From the NCBI GenBank assembly GCA_018823795.1, contig JAHJGZ010000174.1, positions 1-33,044 of the forward strand: a stretch of 33,044 bases of DNA, read 5' to 3'. Within the stretch, counting starts at the first letter, position 1, and every line of letters begins with the position of its first letter. This document shows positions 1-7,500 of this stretch, in pieces. A program made the translations under genes and the position numbers. The notes under the pieces are model-generated. The model was given only the letters and a program-made list of their open reading frames with translations, was not told where the DNA came from and did not search any database. Source of the DNA: Candidatus Omnitrophota bacterium. Its GTDB lineage: Bacteria; Omnitrophota; Omnitrophia; JAHJGZ01.

Positions 1-95
1 ACCTGTTGCCTTGCTATATTCCAAACAGCAACACCCTGACCGCCTGTTTGAAAGTCAGGCAGAACGTTTTCATAAGAAATATGTAGTATTCTCAT
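1..95 (-). CDS. GT4-like glycosyltransferase, N-terminus only
   Basis: The first 31 codons of a gene cut by the window edge: MRILHISYENVLPDFQTGGQ then GVAVWNIARQQ. The pattern MRILHIS-E--P----GG-G--V--IA is the classic start of GT4 retaining glycosyltransferases, where the glycine loop binds the donor nucleotide sugar. With the broken GT2 gene at 1805 it suggests that this end of the genome is devoted to surface or virion sugar changes. Starts one base after the previous stop. Confidence 0.6.
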   Translation of the reverse strand, partial: MRILHISYENVLPDFQTGGQGVAVWNIARQQ

Positions 96-96
96 A

Positions 97-660
97 TCAT
101 CCTTTCATTAACTCCACATCTATTTTTGCGTGTAAAGTAGCGCTGGTTGCAGTATCAAAAACCAATTTTAAATCACTTCCTTCAATATAAGCCGAAACAA
201 GGTAATTACGAGTATAACTTGGACTTGTAGTAAAGCACGCATCGGTTAAAGCGGTATCACCGAAAGCTTTTGACCTTGCTTTTATAGTATTAAATGTCGA
301 ACTTGCACGACCACCATAAGACAACCCTTGTCCAGCATCGGTTGTGAAAATAATTTCCCAGACATAGTCGGGATAAGTAGCATTAAAAATTATCCCCTTT
401 CCACGCTTATAGCCAGTATCGCCTATAGCGATTGTTATAGTGCGACCTGCCGTAGTAATATATTCATTATCATCTACCCATTGCAATTTTTTACTGTAGC
501 CATCGAGCGTCTGTCCTTCCGCTATTTCCAGAAAATTTAATTCATCAATCGCCTCCAGCATCTTCTGAACATTACCCTCAACGCCCCATAGGTTCTTGGT
601 AAGGGGGATAGTATCTACGTCGATGCCTTCTGCAAAATCAACAACCAAATATAATTTCAA
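97..660 (-). CDS. Tail fibre-like protein
   Basis: A 187-residue protein with a TTG start overlapping the previous stop. It begins KLYLVVDFAEGIDVD, continues with a helix (NVQKMLEAIDELNFLEI), then a beta-rich stretch (GRTITIAIGDTGYKRGKGIIFN, WEIIFTTDAGQGLSYGGRASSTF) and a final strand region (LKLVFDTATSATLHAKIDVELMKG). The style is that of small tail-fibre or receptor-binding accessory proteins. No named family recognised. Confidence 0.55.
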   Translation of the reverse strand: MKLYLVVDFAEGIDVDTIPLTKNLWGVEGNVQKMLEAIDELNFLEIAEGQTLDGYSKKLQWVDDNEYITTAGRTITIAIGDTGYKRGKGIIFNATYPDYVWEIIFTTDAGQGLSYGGRASSTFNTIKARSKAFGDTALTDACFTTSPSYTRNYLVSAYIEGSDLKLVFDTATSATLHAKIDVELMKG

Positions 661-935
661 GTTTGCGCCTCCAACTCAAATACAAATTCTGACTTCCCTG
701 AATAATCGCCTTTTACTGCTTTAATTAGGGCCGTAAAATCGCCCGGAGTAAAGGTATCCTCTGTCTGCCAAATATATGCCCAGACGCTTGTTTCGCCTTC
801 TTGCGCCATTGCCGTATCTTCTAAGACAGTTTTTCCAGCCGGGTCTTTTATACTTACAATAGTAACGCTATCGGGATTGCCACCTCCCTCAACTTCAATT
901 TCATCTGATATTTTCACACAGGTTCCCACTATCAT
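657..935 (-). CDS. Small Ig-like phage tail protein
   Basis: About 92 residues from ATG 935 (MIVGTCVKISDEIEVEGGG). An apparent start at 1016 reads through repeat family A and is rejected. The strand pattern (DSVTIVSIKDPAGKTVLEDTAM, TSVWAYIWQTEDTFTPGDFTALIKAVKGDYSGKSEFVFELEA) suggests a small beta sandwich, like the BppU-type or immunoglobulin-like modules seen in phage fibres. GGAG lies upstream of ATG. The stop overlaps the next start (TTGA). Confidence 0.6.
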   Translation of the reverse strand: MIVGTCVKISDEIEVEGGGNPDSVTIVSIKDPAGKTVLEDTAMAQEGETSVWAYIWQTEDTFTPGDFTALIKAVKGDYSGKSEFVFELEAQT

Positions 936-943
936 TTTTAAAA

Positions 944-1075
944 CTCCGTTCCGTAATCCGTAAAGCGTAATCTTTTCGTAATTCGTAACCCGTAAAGCGT
1001 AATTCGTAATTACCAATTACTATTTACCGATTACCATTTACCATTTTTACTCTTTACCAATTACGAGTTACCACA
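944..1075 (-). repeat. Intergenic repeat family A, copy 1
   Basis: About 130 bases of short, related words on the minus strand (GTAATTGG, TAAATGGTAAT, TTACGAATTACG, GCTTTACGG, GATTACGG), ending in ACGGAG just before the next start. Copies 2 and 3 are near 4614-4688 and 12676-12738. Confidence 0.7.
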
Positions 1076-1237
1076 TTAAACGCTGTCCTCCACGGTTATC
1101 GTTTGTTTAATATAACTTTCAGCCGTAGGGTCCATAGTGAAATAATCCTTGGCTAATATTATTTGTTTAGGATAATTCTCACCGAAAAGAATTTGTCGTA
1201 TATATTCAACTGCTATTTTGCTAATTATTTTTAGCAT
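1076..1237 (-). CDS. 53-residue microprotein, second of a pair
   Basis: A small frame from ATG 1237 to TAA 1076. It opens MLKIISKIAVEYIRQILFGE, then YPKQIILAKDYFTMDPTAES and ends TITVEDSV, sharing the helix and end with its neighbour. The gene is followed by repeat family A, which fills the gap to the next gene. Function unknown. Confidence 0.5.
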   Translation of the reverse strand: MLKIISKIAVEYIRQILFGENYPKQIILAKDYFTMDPTAESYIKQTITVEDSV

Positions 1238-1374
1238 TAGACGCTGTCCTCTGCCTTCAAAATCTGTGTTACATATTCTTTAATAGTTTTACTGACTATT
1301 TTTATGAACGCGCTCATCAACCCATATCCGCGGCTGATGACATTCCCGCTTATAAAACCTCTTACGATAATCAT
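1237..1374 (-). CDS. 45-residue microprotein, one of a pair
   Basis: A small frame from ATG 1374, immediately after the previous TAA, to TAA 1237. It contains LMSAFIKIVSKTIKEYVTQIL and ends KAEDSV. The next gene, also tiny, has the same features (LKIISKIAVEYIRQIL and an EDSV end), so the two are tandem paralogues. Helical and amphipathic; function unknown. Stop and next start share bases (TAATG). Confidence 0.5.
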   Translation of the reverse strand: MIIVRGFISGNVISRGYGLMSAFIKIVSKTIKEYVTQILKAEDSV

Positions 1375-1803
1375 TTATATGGGCTCTCGCTTGAATGGCC
1401 TGATACTTGTGGGCGCTCCCGCATCGTCAAACAAATTAAATGTTAAGAGCACTTCACCTTCTTCGTCGTAAAAGAACATTTTATTTTCCACTATTTCCCA
1501 TTTTCCCGTTTCGACGCTGTGAATCGTTGCAATCTTAGAGATAAAATCGTCCACAACGGAAATCGGCCCGACAAGAATAAGAACATCTTCAACCTCTTTG
1601 AATCTTATGTATCCACAGAAGAGCTCTGAAAAAGAAAGCCGCACGCCGTAAATCCCTCCGCCAAGTTCAAACACGCCCTCATCGGTATAATCCTGCTTAA
1701 TGGTCAAATCATAATTAAGAAGCTGATACTCTACCGTCTTGCCGGTTCTTCGTGCCCCGAAGTTGGCAGTTAAAGTTATATAGAATCCTTTTGGTATAAG
1801 CAT
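1375..1803 (-). CDS. Small tail-associated protein
   Basis: About 142 residues from ATG 1803 (MLIPKGFYITLTANFGARRTGKTV). Beta-rich N-terminus (VEYQLLNYDLTIKQDYTDEGVFELGGGIYGVRLSF). The C-terminus (IATIHSVETGKWEIVENKMFFYDEEGEVLLTFNLFDDAGAPTSIRPFKREP) is a pattern I recognise from small proteins in phage tail-fibre regions. The six codons upstream of ATG 1803 overlap the glycosyltransferase and are not used. Role probably in fibre attachment, unproven. Confidence 0.62.
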   Translation of the reverse strand: MLIPKGFYITLTANFGARRTGKTVEYQLLNYDLTIKQDYTDEGVFELGGGIYGVRLSFSELFCGYIRFKEVEDVLILVGPISVVDDFISKIATIHSVETGKWEIVENKMFFYDEEGEVLLTFNLFDDAGAPTSIRPFKREPI

Positions 1804-1804
1804 T

Positions 1805-2497
1805 TTAATTAACCACCTCACCCCATTTTTCTAAATTTCTAATAACAGAACGGTTATTGATATAATATTCTTTTTGCTTTAGATAGTTTTCGTTTTTTCC
1901 CTTCCTTCCCCTATGACACTGATGTAGTATTTTAACCTTGTCAAAAATGTCTATTACTTTTAGTCGGTCAAGCCGAGCCCTATGAATAATATCCCTGTCT
2001 TCAAAGGAGAAACCTGTATATACCTCATCAAATCCCCGAATTTTTCTAAACCATTCTGTTTTTCCCGCTATACATCCTCCCGATGAGCCGGAGAATCTTC
2101 CTAAAATTACACCACGAGGCGATACCAATATTTTTTCACTAAAAATAAGCGAATTTTCAGTATCGGTTAAGTTTTTTAGACATTCTTCAACCACATTCGG
2201 ACTTAATATACAATCAATGTCAGTGAAAAGAATATAGTCCGTCTTAGTTCTTTGAATCCCGATATTAAGAGCATAAGATTTGCGGAATTTGTCATCACCG
2301 GAAACTTTTATAATTTATATAAAATCATATTTCTCAGTTAGAACTTTCAACCAATCGGAATATTTCTTCTTGCTGTTATAGTCAATAAGAATAAGTTTTG
2401 TTCCAACCGTTTGGGACATAACAGAATCAAAGAACTTTTGCTCATGCTCCTTGTTCCAATCCCTTACAATCGCTATTATTGTGAGCTTGCTATCCAT
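1805..2497 (-). pseudogene. Family-2 glycosyltransferase broken by an in-frame stop
   Basis: From ATG 2497 (MDSKLTIIAIVRDWN) to stop 1805, one reading frame encodes a GT2-type transferase: LILIDYNSKKKYSDWLKVL at the nucleotide-sugar site, then after a TAA at 2317-2315 the same frame continues (FRKSYALNIG, DYILFTDIDCILSPNVVEE with a DID metal motif, then GCIAGKTEWFRKIRGFDEVYTGFSFEDRDI). All diagnostic motifs are in frame on both sides of the stop. Either the gene is dead, the stop is suppressed, or the TAA is a sequence error. Function would be sugar transfer, perhaps to host surface or virion. Length is about 230 codons. Confidence 0.72.
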
Positions 2498-3297
2498 TCC
2501 ACTTCTCCCATTTTCCCTCTGCAAAGCCCGCTATATTCATCATACCTTTGAACTGTTACTTTAAGTTCAATGGGCTCAGTCCAAGTAATTTCACAGACAT
2601 CCGTTACTCCTCCGGGGATACCATACCCACCAACCTTGCCTAAATTAGAACTTATTCTTACACACCCGGCAGTCTCTGCTCTAATTATTTTTACATTTAT
2701 TGTTTCCAATTTAGTCGGCGATAAATAAGCCTCTTCTTCCAATATTTTCACTTCGTTAAAATATACCCTGAAAATTCCATAATAAGGCGTTCCATAGCCA
2801 TCATCTAATCCTTCGATAAAATAGTCTGCTTTAATTTTCTCACCAATATTGCTTAGCGTATTGGCAGGAAGCGTAGTTACAAATATGTCGAATTCTGTCT
2901 CATTTTCAGGACTATCTACATCAGTGTGGAATTCGTCAATTGGTTTAAATGTAACGATTTGAGATGCCCTTGCAAATTCAATCCAACTCATGCCGTCAGA
3001 AACATAGAATGCGTTTATATCTTTCTGCCAGCATTTTTGTCCCGCATGTCCGTCTAAATTTAATCGACCCACCTCATTATCGACTATTCTGTAATCTTTT
3101 AGCGTGCCATTATTCTCTATTGCAACCGCTAGTCGTGTTTTTAGGTTGGGTGTGCCAGCCTTAATATCAACCCCGATTTCGTCAAAGATATCCTTAATTT
3201 TCTGGAACCAATAATTCCAACTTGTCGCCTTGCAATCCGTAGATGCATCTGCGAATTTATTAGCATTATAATCTGGTGATTCGAGCATCCCCCCCAT
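2476..3297 (-). CDS. Tail accessory protein
   Basis: A 273-residue protein starting MGGMLESPDYNANKFADASTDCK after AAGGAG. Helical section near residue 25-60 (WNYWFQKIKDIFDEIGVDI) followed by a beta-rich body (YRIVDNEVGRLNLDGH, WQKDINAFYVSDGMSWIEFA, GIFRVYFNEVKILEEEAYL, CEITWTEPIELKVTVQRYDEY). It resembles other phage baseplate/fibre accessory proteins in style, but no named family is clear. It overlaps the glycosyltransferase gene by about 20 bases. Confidence 0.6.
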   Translation of the reverse strand: MGGMLESPDYNANKFADASTDCKATSWNYWFQKIKDIFDEIGVDIKAGTPNLKTRLAVAIENNGTLKDYRIVDNEVGRLNLDGHAGQKCWQKDINAFYVSDGMSWIEFARASQIVTFKPIDEFHTDVDSPENETEFDIFVTTLPANTLSNIGEKIKADYFIEGLDDGYGTPYYGIFRVYFNEVKILEEEAYLSPTKLETINVKIIRAETAGCVRISSNLGKVGGYGIPGGVTDVCEITWTEPIELKVTVQRYDEYSGLCRGKMGEVEWIASSQ

Positions 3298-3311
3298 AAT
3301 TTAATCTCCTT

Positions 3312-3329
3312 AAATCGCTTTTGCGATTT
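3312..3329 (-). promoter_or_regulatory. Perfect hairpin between the two fibre-like genes
   Basis: AAATCGC-AAAA-GCGATTT is a perfect 7-bp stem with a 4-base loop, beginning in the stop codon of the upstream gene and ending two bases before the AGGAG of the next. There is no T-run, so it is more likely a mRNA-processing or ribosome-pausing element than a terminator. Confidence 0.4.
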
Positions 3330-4609
3330 CACCTTTTTAGTTTTCTAACCTTTATATAATCAGGTATTTCTTCTATAAACCGATGTTCGCCTTTTTCATT
3401 TGATACATCCCGCTTTTTGAATTTAAGTTCTTCGGAAGTGGCGACAGTGTATTCTGCCATCACTATTTCGCTAACTGTTTGTTCTACCCTCGCTTCTTTC
3501 TCGATTTCTCTTGTCTGTTTTAAATCAACCAAAATAATTTCAAGATGTTCCGAAAGTTCTTTTCCGAGGTAATCGGCAAAAGGGTGAGGAACTTTCTTTT
3601 CGTTTCCACCTTGCCCGTAACTGGGATGGTCTGGCGCATACCAGGTTGAAACGATTTGCCCTTCTTTTTTATCGTAAAGAATAAATAACCAAGGGTCTTT
3701 ACCCGAAGCTGTTACATAGCGTTGTTGGGCATATGCCCCGTTGACGGTAGAAGGTTTTAGGAATATATTTGTAGCATAAGATGTAAAATAAATACCGTTA
3801 GCCATTTTAGCTTCTACAGTGCAACTGCTATGTGCGGACCTCACTTGCGGATAAAAACCATAACTTCCGCCGGGTAAGGTTAATTCTGCTCCTGCCGTTG
3901 AAACGGTTGAAACACTCCCTTGAGAAGTTTTGAGTTTCCCCTGCGAAACCGCCGCATTACCTATCTTTCCCTCCGTAATCGATAAGTCAATTATCGGAAA
4001 CGCTACTAAATCAAAATATACTATTCCCGTTTGATTTGTATCATCCACGCCACCTAATAATCGGACCTTAATATATCTGGTGGCAACAGGTAGAGTTACC
4101 AAACTGCCCTCGATATTTGTCCATGATGTCGGATTTGCCACGGAAGAATAGAATGTTTTCTCCGCATCCCCGCCGGAGAGTTGAATTTTATCGGTGTCGT
4201 AGCATAATATTTTTCCCTGAACCTTTATTGCCGCATTAGTTGTTTTTAGCCAAAATCGCACATTCAATTGTGTGTTACCCGCCGCTTCAATATAATCTGA
4301 AGTCAGATACCCACCGCCGTTACCGTCGCCGCCGGGATGGACGAACTTATACGCCTTGGAACCATGGATTATATCGGTCTCTTCATATGCGCCGCTTCCC
4401 CCCGGATACAGGTTTCTCGTCCACTGGTCGGGGATTCCATCCTCATCCGAATCTATTTCGAATGATGCATTCGGGATAATGCCACTAAGCGTGTTTACAC
4501 CTATTTGTCCCAACAAATAATCGAGATTCCCCTTAATTTTAGCCATTAAGGGATTAGTTACCGGCTTGCCGACAATAATCTCTTCGTTTGTTATTGCTTC
4601 ATATCCCAT
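3329..4609 (-). CDS. Tail fibre-like protein with calcium-loop and glycan-binding-like domain
   Basis: A 426-residue protein. Residues 48-62 contain a thrombospondin type 3-like calcium loop (DSDEDGIPDQW). The stretch 60-200 (GSKAYKFVHPGGDGNGGGYLTSDYIEAAG, FWLKTTNAAIKVQGKI, IVYFDLVAF) looks like a carbohydrate-binding module with a jelly-roll fold. The part 255-330 (GSYGFYPQVRSAHSSCTV, YVTASGKDPWLFILYDK) recurs in phage tail proteins. The C-terminus (TREIEKEARVEQTVSEIVMAEY...IPDYIKVRKLKR) is charged and helical. This probably binds the host surface. Ribosome site CGGAG comes from the end of repeat family A. Confidence 0.65.
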   Translation of the reverse strand: MGYEAITNEEIIVGKPVTNPLMAKIKGNLDYLLGQIGVNTLSGIIPNASFEIDSDEDGIPDQWTRNLYPGGSGAYEETDIIHGSKAYKFVHPGGDGNGGGYLTSDYIEAAGNTQLNVRFWLKTTNAAIKVQGKILCYDTDKIQLSGGDAEKTFYSSVANPTSWTNIEGSLVTLPVATRYIKVRLLGGVDDTNQTGIVYFDLVAFPIIDLSITEGKIGNAAVSQGKLKTSQGSVSTVSTAGAELTLPGGSYGFYPQVRSAHSSCTVEAKMANGIYFTSYATNIFLKPSTVNGAYAQQRYVTASGKDPWLFILYDKKEGQIVSTWYAPDHPSYGQGGNEKKVPHPFADYLGKELSEHLEIILVDLKQTREIEKEARVEQTVSEIVMAEYTVATSEELKFKKRDVSNEKGEHRFIEEIPDYIKVRKLKR

Positions 4610-4613
4610 AGTT

Positions 4614-4688
4614 AACTCCGTAAATCGTAAAGCGTAATTAGTAAATCGTAAATTGATAATTCGTAATTACCATTTACGAGTTACCATC
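4614..4688 (-). repeat. Intergenic repeat family A, copy 2
   Basis: Minus-strand words GGTAACTCGTAAATGGTAAT, TACGAATTATC, AATTACGCTTTACG and TTTACGGAG precede the fibre gene start at 4609. The GGAG at the end of the element serves as the ribosome site. Confidence 0.7.
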
Positions 4689-4691
4689 CTT

Positions 4692-4709
4692 AATATATAT
4701 AATGCTCCA
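4692..4709 (-). repeat. Exact 18-base word, copy 1
   Basis: Plus-strand AATATATATAATGCTCCA, identical at 16517-16534 and 18734-18751. Here it is intergenic, between repeat families A and B, downstream of the hub gene. The TATATAT core looks like a -10 region. Confidence 0.6.
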
Positions 4710-4730
4710 TACCACAAACCAACGTTCAAA

Positions 4731-4795
4731 CAACTAACGGTTTTCGTAGTAACGATAACCAATAACCGTCTTTTCTTTACGTCTTTTTCTTTACG
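4731..4795 (-). repeat. Intergenic repeat family B, copy 1
   Basis: After the hub gene stop, minus-strand words AAAGACGTAAAGAAAAGACG, GGTTATTGGTTATCG and CGAAAACCGTTAG form a patch shared with 7428-7500 and 10309-10372. Confidence 0.65.
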
Positions 4796-6568
4796 TTAGT
4801 AGATATAATATCCCTCATCCCCATTACTCATTTTCCCGTCCGCCCCGCAAATAAATCCGTATTCTCTCTGCGATAGGGAAGCATCCGCATAATCTGGAAA
4901 ATCACCTGGCGTTATAAAACACAATCGACGGGGAAGCAGTTTTAATAACGATAATTTTATTTTCTCACCTTCCTTTTCTCGCTTGATTATTTGAAAAGCA
5001 ATATTGGTATAATCCTGTCCATCTTCTTTTAAAAATTCATTGGTTGTTACTCTCACCCAGCTACCAGTATGCATCGCCGAATCTTTTATATCTACGACAC
5101 AGTACAGAAGCCCTGCCGCATCCCGTGTCCTGAAAATGCGGCGTGCCAGGAAATTGCGGATGTATAATTCGATAAGTTCCTCTTGCGCTAACCCCGTCTT
5201 CAGCCATCTACATAAAAATTTCTTCTGGATGGTTTCTCCATATCCGTTTTCACTTTCAGCATCTGCTTCCACAGCCATATCAAGCCGAGCATATTCCACC
5301 GCATCGTCAACCTTTCCAAGCGTTGTTTTATTCCAATATAATAAAACCCGGGTGAAACGGCTTGATTCGTTTAGATCAACTTCAGCGGATTCGTCTATGA
5401 TATTTAGGGCGTCGGTGAGTGTTCCGTATTCTCGCTGGGGATGGTTCGGCAGATTTCTTCGTATGGATATTTTCCAATCTTCTGCTATCCAGCTCTTACA
5501 ATCCAACAGGTCCACTATTTCAAAATATAACTGCGACAATTTTGTCGGCTCCGTTATAAGACCCGAGAAATTGATGTCGGTTGCCGGATAATCCCGCCAG
5601 TATTCGAACTCCCCTGTATTGATAAATTCTGCATCCAATTCCGCATCCACAGTCAACATTTCCCTAAGGATGTCGAACGGATTAGCGGCAGGATAGAACC
5701 GCACCTTCCCTACTTTGTCCTTTGCTTTATGCTCGGCGGGGACCGTATCAAATGCACCACGCTCGCAGTCAAGAATCTGGTTTGTTACCTCGTTTTTTGT
5801 TCCATATCCGATAATTTCATCACTAATACGCACGTAACCCGAGTCGTCCAATTGGGAAACATCCGTTAATGTGATTTTCGTTATTGTGGGGGTAATATCT
5901 ATAACCAATCTGCAATCAATTCGTTGCGGAACTTCCACGTCGGCAAGCGTACGGAGAAGGTCCGCAACTTCAATCGTTACTTCTGCTCCGTTAATTGATA
6001 TATTTTCTATCCGTCCTACAAATTTCTTTTGGTATTCTTCAAAATCCCAACCAAGAAATCCTTCGTATACCTCAACTAACCGCCCTTTATAATTTTTGTT
6101 CCGAGTGATTAACTTTTTCCAGAATGTCCCTTCAGCCGATTGGGCGCGTTCGGAAATATACGGGTCAATACCCCTATCACCATCCGGCTCATCCGTAAAA
6201 GTTATATTCACACGCCCTGATATCGTAAAATTATCTTTTATTTCAGTCGGGATATAATTAACCTCCAGCACATACGGGCGGGGACCTGAAAAAGGAAGGG
6301 GTGTATCGGCAGACGAAAAAAGATATTCCTTGGTAACTCTGCCGAAATTTAACCTATCACGGCAGGTTGGAAAAGTGTTGTAACAGGGTGTTCCTTCCGC
6401 TTCACACGGCGCAGAACCAAATACATTTTCACAATAATCAAGGATAATTTTTACAACTGTGATAGGGGTATGAGTTATAGGAAGGACAGTCACTCCCTCT
6501 TTCACGCCGATTTTCTCGTGCGTAAACCCGATTTTCCAATCATCAGTTCCTATTTTTCTATATGGCAT
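4796..6568 (-). CDS. Tail tip / hub protein with four-cysteine cluster
   Basis: A 590-residue protein. Near the N-terminus four cysteines sit in a compact pattern (Cys46, Cys55, Cys62, Cys69 in the section DYCENVF to TCRDR), a likely metal or iron-sulfur site; lambda gpL, in the same tail position, binds an iron-sulfur cluster. The middle has YLFSSADTPLPF, GYVRISDEIIGYGT and LDCERGAFDT. The C-terminal part (EYARLDMAVEADAE, LCRWLKTGLAQEELIELYIRNFLARRIFRTRD) resembles hub proteins of siphoviruses. It would join the tube to the fibre or spike. The start codon is inside a perfect hairpin (see entry). Confidence 0.72.
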   Translation of the reverse strand: MPYRKIGTDDWKIGFTHEKIGVKEGVTVLPITHTPITVVKIILDYCENVFGSAPCEAEGTPCYNTFPTCRDRLNFGRVTKEYLFSSADTPLPFSGPRPYVLEVNYIPTEIKDNFTISGRVNITFTDEPDGDRGIDPYISERAQSAEGTFWKKLITRNKNYKGRLVEVYEGFLGWDFEEYQKKFVGRIENISINGAEVTIEVADLLRTLADVEVPQRIDCRLVIDITPTITKITLTDVSQLDDSGYVRISDEIIGYGTKNEVTNQILDCERGAFDTVPAEHKAKDKVGKVRFYPAANPFDILREMLTVDAELDAEFINTGEFEYWRDYPATDINFSGLITEPTKLSQLYFEIVDLLDCKSWIAEDWKISIRRNLPNHPQREYGTLTDALNIIDESAEVDLNESSRFTRVLLYWNKTTLGKVDDAVEYARLDMAVEADAESENGYGETIQKKFLCRWLKTGLAQEELIELYIRNFLARRIFRTRDAAGLLYCVVDIKDSAMHTGSWVRVTTNEFLKEDGQDYTNIAFQIIKREKEGEKIKLSLLKLLPRRLCFITPGDFPDYADASLSQREYGFICGADGKMSNGDEGYYIY

Positions 6569-6588
6569 GGTTTCTTTCGGAAACCATC
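6566..6588 (-). promoter_or_regulatory. Hairpin holding the start codon of the hub gene
   Basis: In the minus-strand mRNA ATGGTTTC pairs with GAAACCAT around a 5-base loop (CGAAA). The 3' arm contains the ATG that starts the hub protein at 6568, while the likely ribosome site (GGGGGA) is just upstream of the 5' arm. Folding would hide the start codon or, alternatively, bring a distant ribosome site close to it. Direct observation; effect is inferred. Confidence 0.5.
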
Positions 6589-6624
6589 CCCCTTATTAGT
6601 TTTCGACTCTGAAAACTAGGGGGG
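6588..6624 (-). repeat. Inverted-repeat element family C, copy 1
   Basis: ATATCCCCCCTAGTTTTC ... GAAAACTAATAAGGGGGAT on the minus strand: an inverted repeat with G/C blocks at both ends and a short loop. Near-identical to 11693-11727. It lies between the distal tail and hub genes and supplies the GGGGGA ribosome site. Confidence 0.65.
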
Positions 6625-6642
6625 ATATTCCCTTATTCTTAA

Positions 6643-7404
6643 TTATTCCTTTATTCCCACCAACTGCAGGGACATATTACGTCTGACGGGATTATATGGA
6701 ACGGACAGCGAGAAATTATCCGGAATAGATACATAATAAATATCGTTAGGAAATCCTTCTATGTTCCACGCCCAGAAAAAAGGCTTGAGTTGGCTGATAT
6801 ATTCGTCCCATATGGGTTTAAAATTATTGCGTACAAACGCATCGGTGAGATTTTGAAACGATACCGAGATATTATGTTCTATATAGCGTATATTAGCGCC
6901 AAGCAGATGCCCTGCCTTGCTTCTTGCCGACTCGGCGTGAATCGTCTCGGGTCCCGGGTCGAAAGAGCCCAGAACATAACGCGGGATTTCTAATTTTGAG
7001 CCGACAAATAGGACCGCAAGTTCGGGAGCAATTGCAGTTGTAACTATTTTCAGCCGCCAATATTGCTTAGTGGCTAGTATAAATGTTTTTAAGATTGCTT
7101 TATTGGTTGTCGGCTCAAACATGTCCAGCGCATCCGACCAATCGCTTCCGTTATCTGAATGCTGTAATGTTATTTCCGCTTCGGCAGTTCCAAAATTATG
7201 ACCTATAATTCCTATGCAATCAGCCGCAACGGGTTCGGCCAGTGTGGCAGTAATATACAAAGTCCCTTCGGCTTCCGCCTTCCAGAATGTATAAGGTCTG
7301 CGGTCAATGATGTTCGCTATATCGAAATCTTCGGCCGTGTTTGTGGCTTCCAATGTTCCGGCATCTTCCAGAATATTTTCCGCTAAAATTATTGGTTTGC
7401 TCAA
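6643..7404 (-). CDS. Distal tail protein with discoidin-like domain
   Basis: A 253-residue protein with TTG start at 7404. The first about 135 residues resemble a discoidin/F5-8 type C sandwich (IANIIDRRPYTFWKAEAEGTLYITATLAEPVAADCIGIIGHNFG, a W and G pattern typical of these folds, then NGSDWSDALDMFEPT). The second half (NISVSFQNLTDAFVRNNFKPIWDEY, PFFWAWN, NPVRRNMSLQLVGI) looks like a distal tail ring protein. Discoidin-type folds often bind glycans, so early host-surface contact is possible. It lies directly after the tape measure, as a distal tail protein should. Confidence 0.7.
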   Translation of the reverse strand: MSKPIILAENILEDAGTLEATNTAEDFDIANIIDRRPYTFWKAEAEGTLYITATLAEPVAADCIGIIGHNFGTAEAEITLQHSDNGSDWSDALDMFEPTTNKAILKTFILATKQYWRLKIVTTAIAPELAVLFVGSKLEIPRYVLGSFDPGPETIHAESARSKAGHLLGANIRYIEHNISVSFQNLTDAFVRNNFKPIWDEYISQLKPFFWAWNIEGFPNDIYYVSIPDNFSLSVPYNPVRRNMSLQLVGIKE

Positions 7405-7427
7405 TTTTAAATAACGTTCAAGAAATT

Positions 7428-7500
7428 AACGGTGTTCGGTTTTCGGTGTTCGTTACGATAACCGATAACCGTCTTATCTTTACGTCTCCTTTTTTTAACG
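7428..7500 (-). repeat. Intergenic repeat family B, copy 2
   Basis: After the tape measure stop, minus-strand GGAGACGTAAAGATAAGACG, GGTTATCGGTTATCG and ACACCGAAAACCG match the other two copies. Followed by AACGTTATTT before the next start. Confidence 0.65.

Noticed and set aside
936-1016. Upstream start of the gene ending at 657
   Set aside because: The extra residues (TNYALRVTNYEKITLYG) come from repeat family A; ATG 935 has a GGAG site.
5040-5591. 183-codon plus-strand frame inside the hub gene
   Set aside because: Antisense shadow of a strongly supported gene, with no ribosome site and no protein-like pattern.
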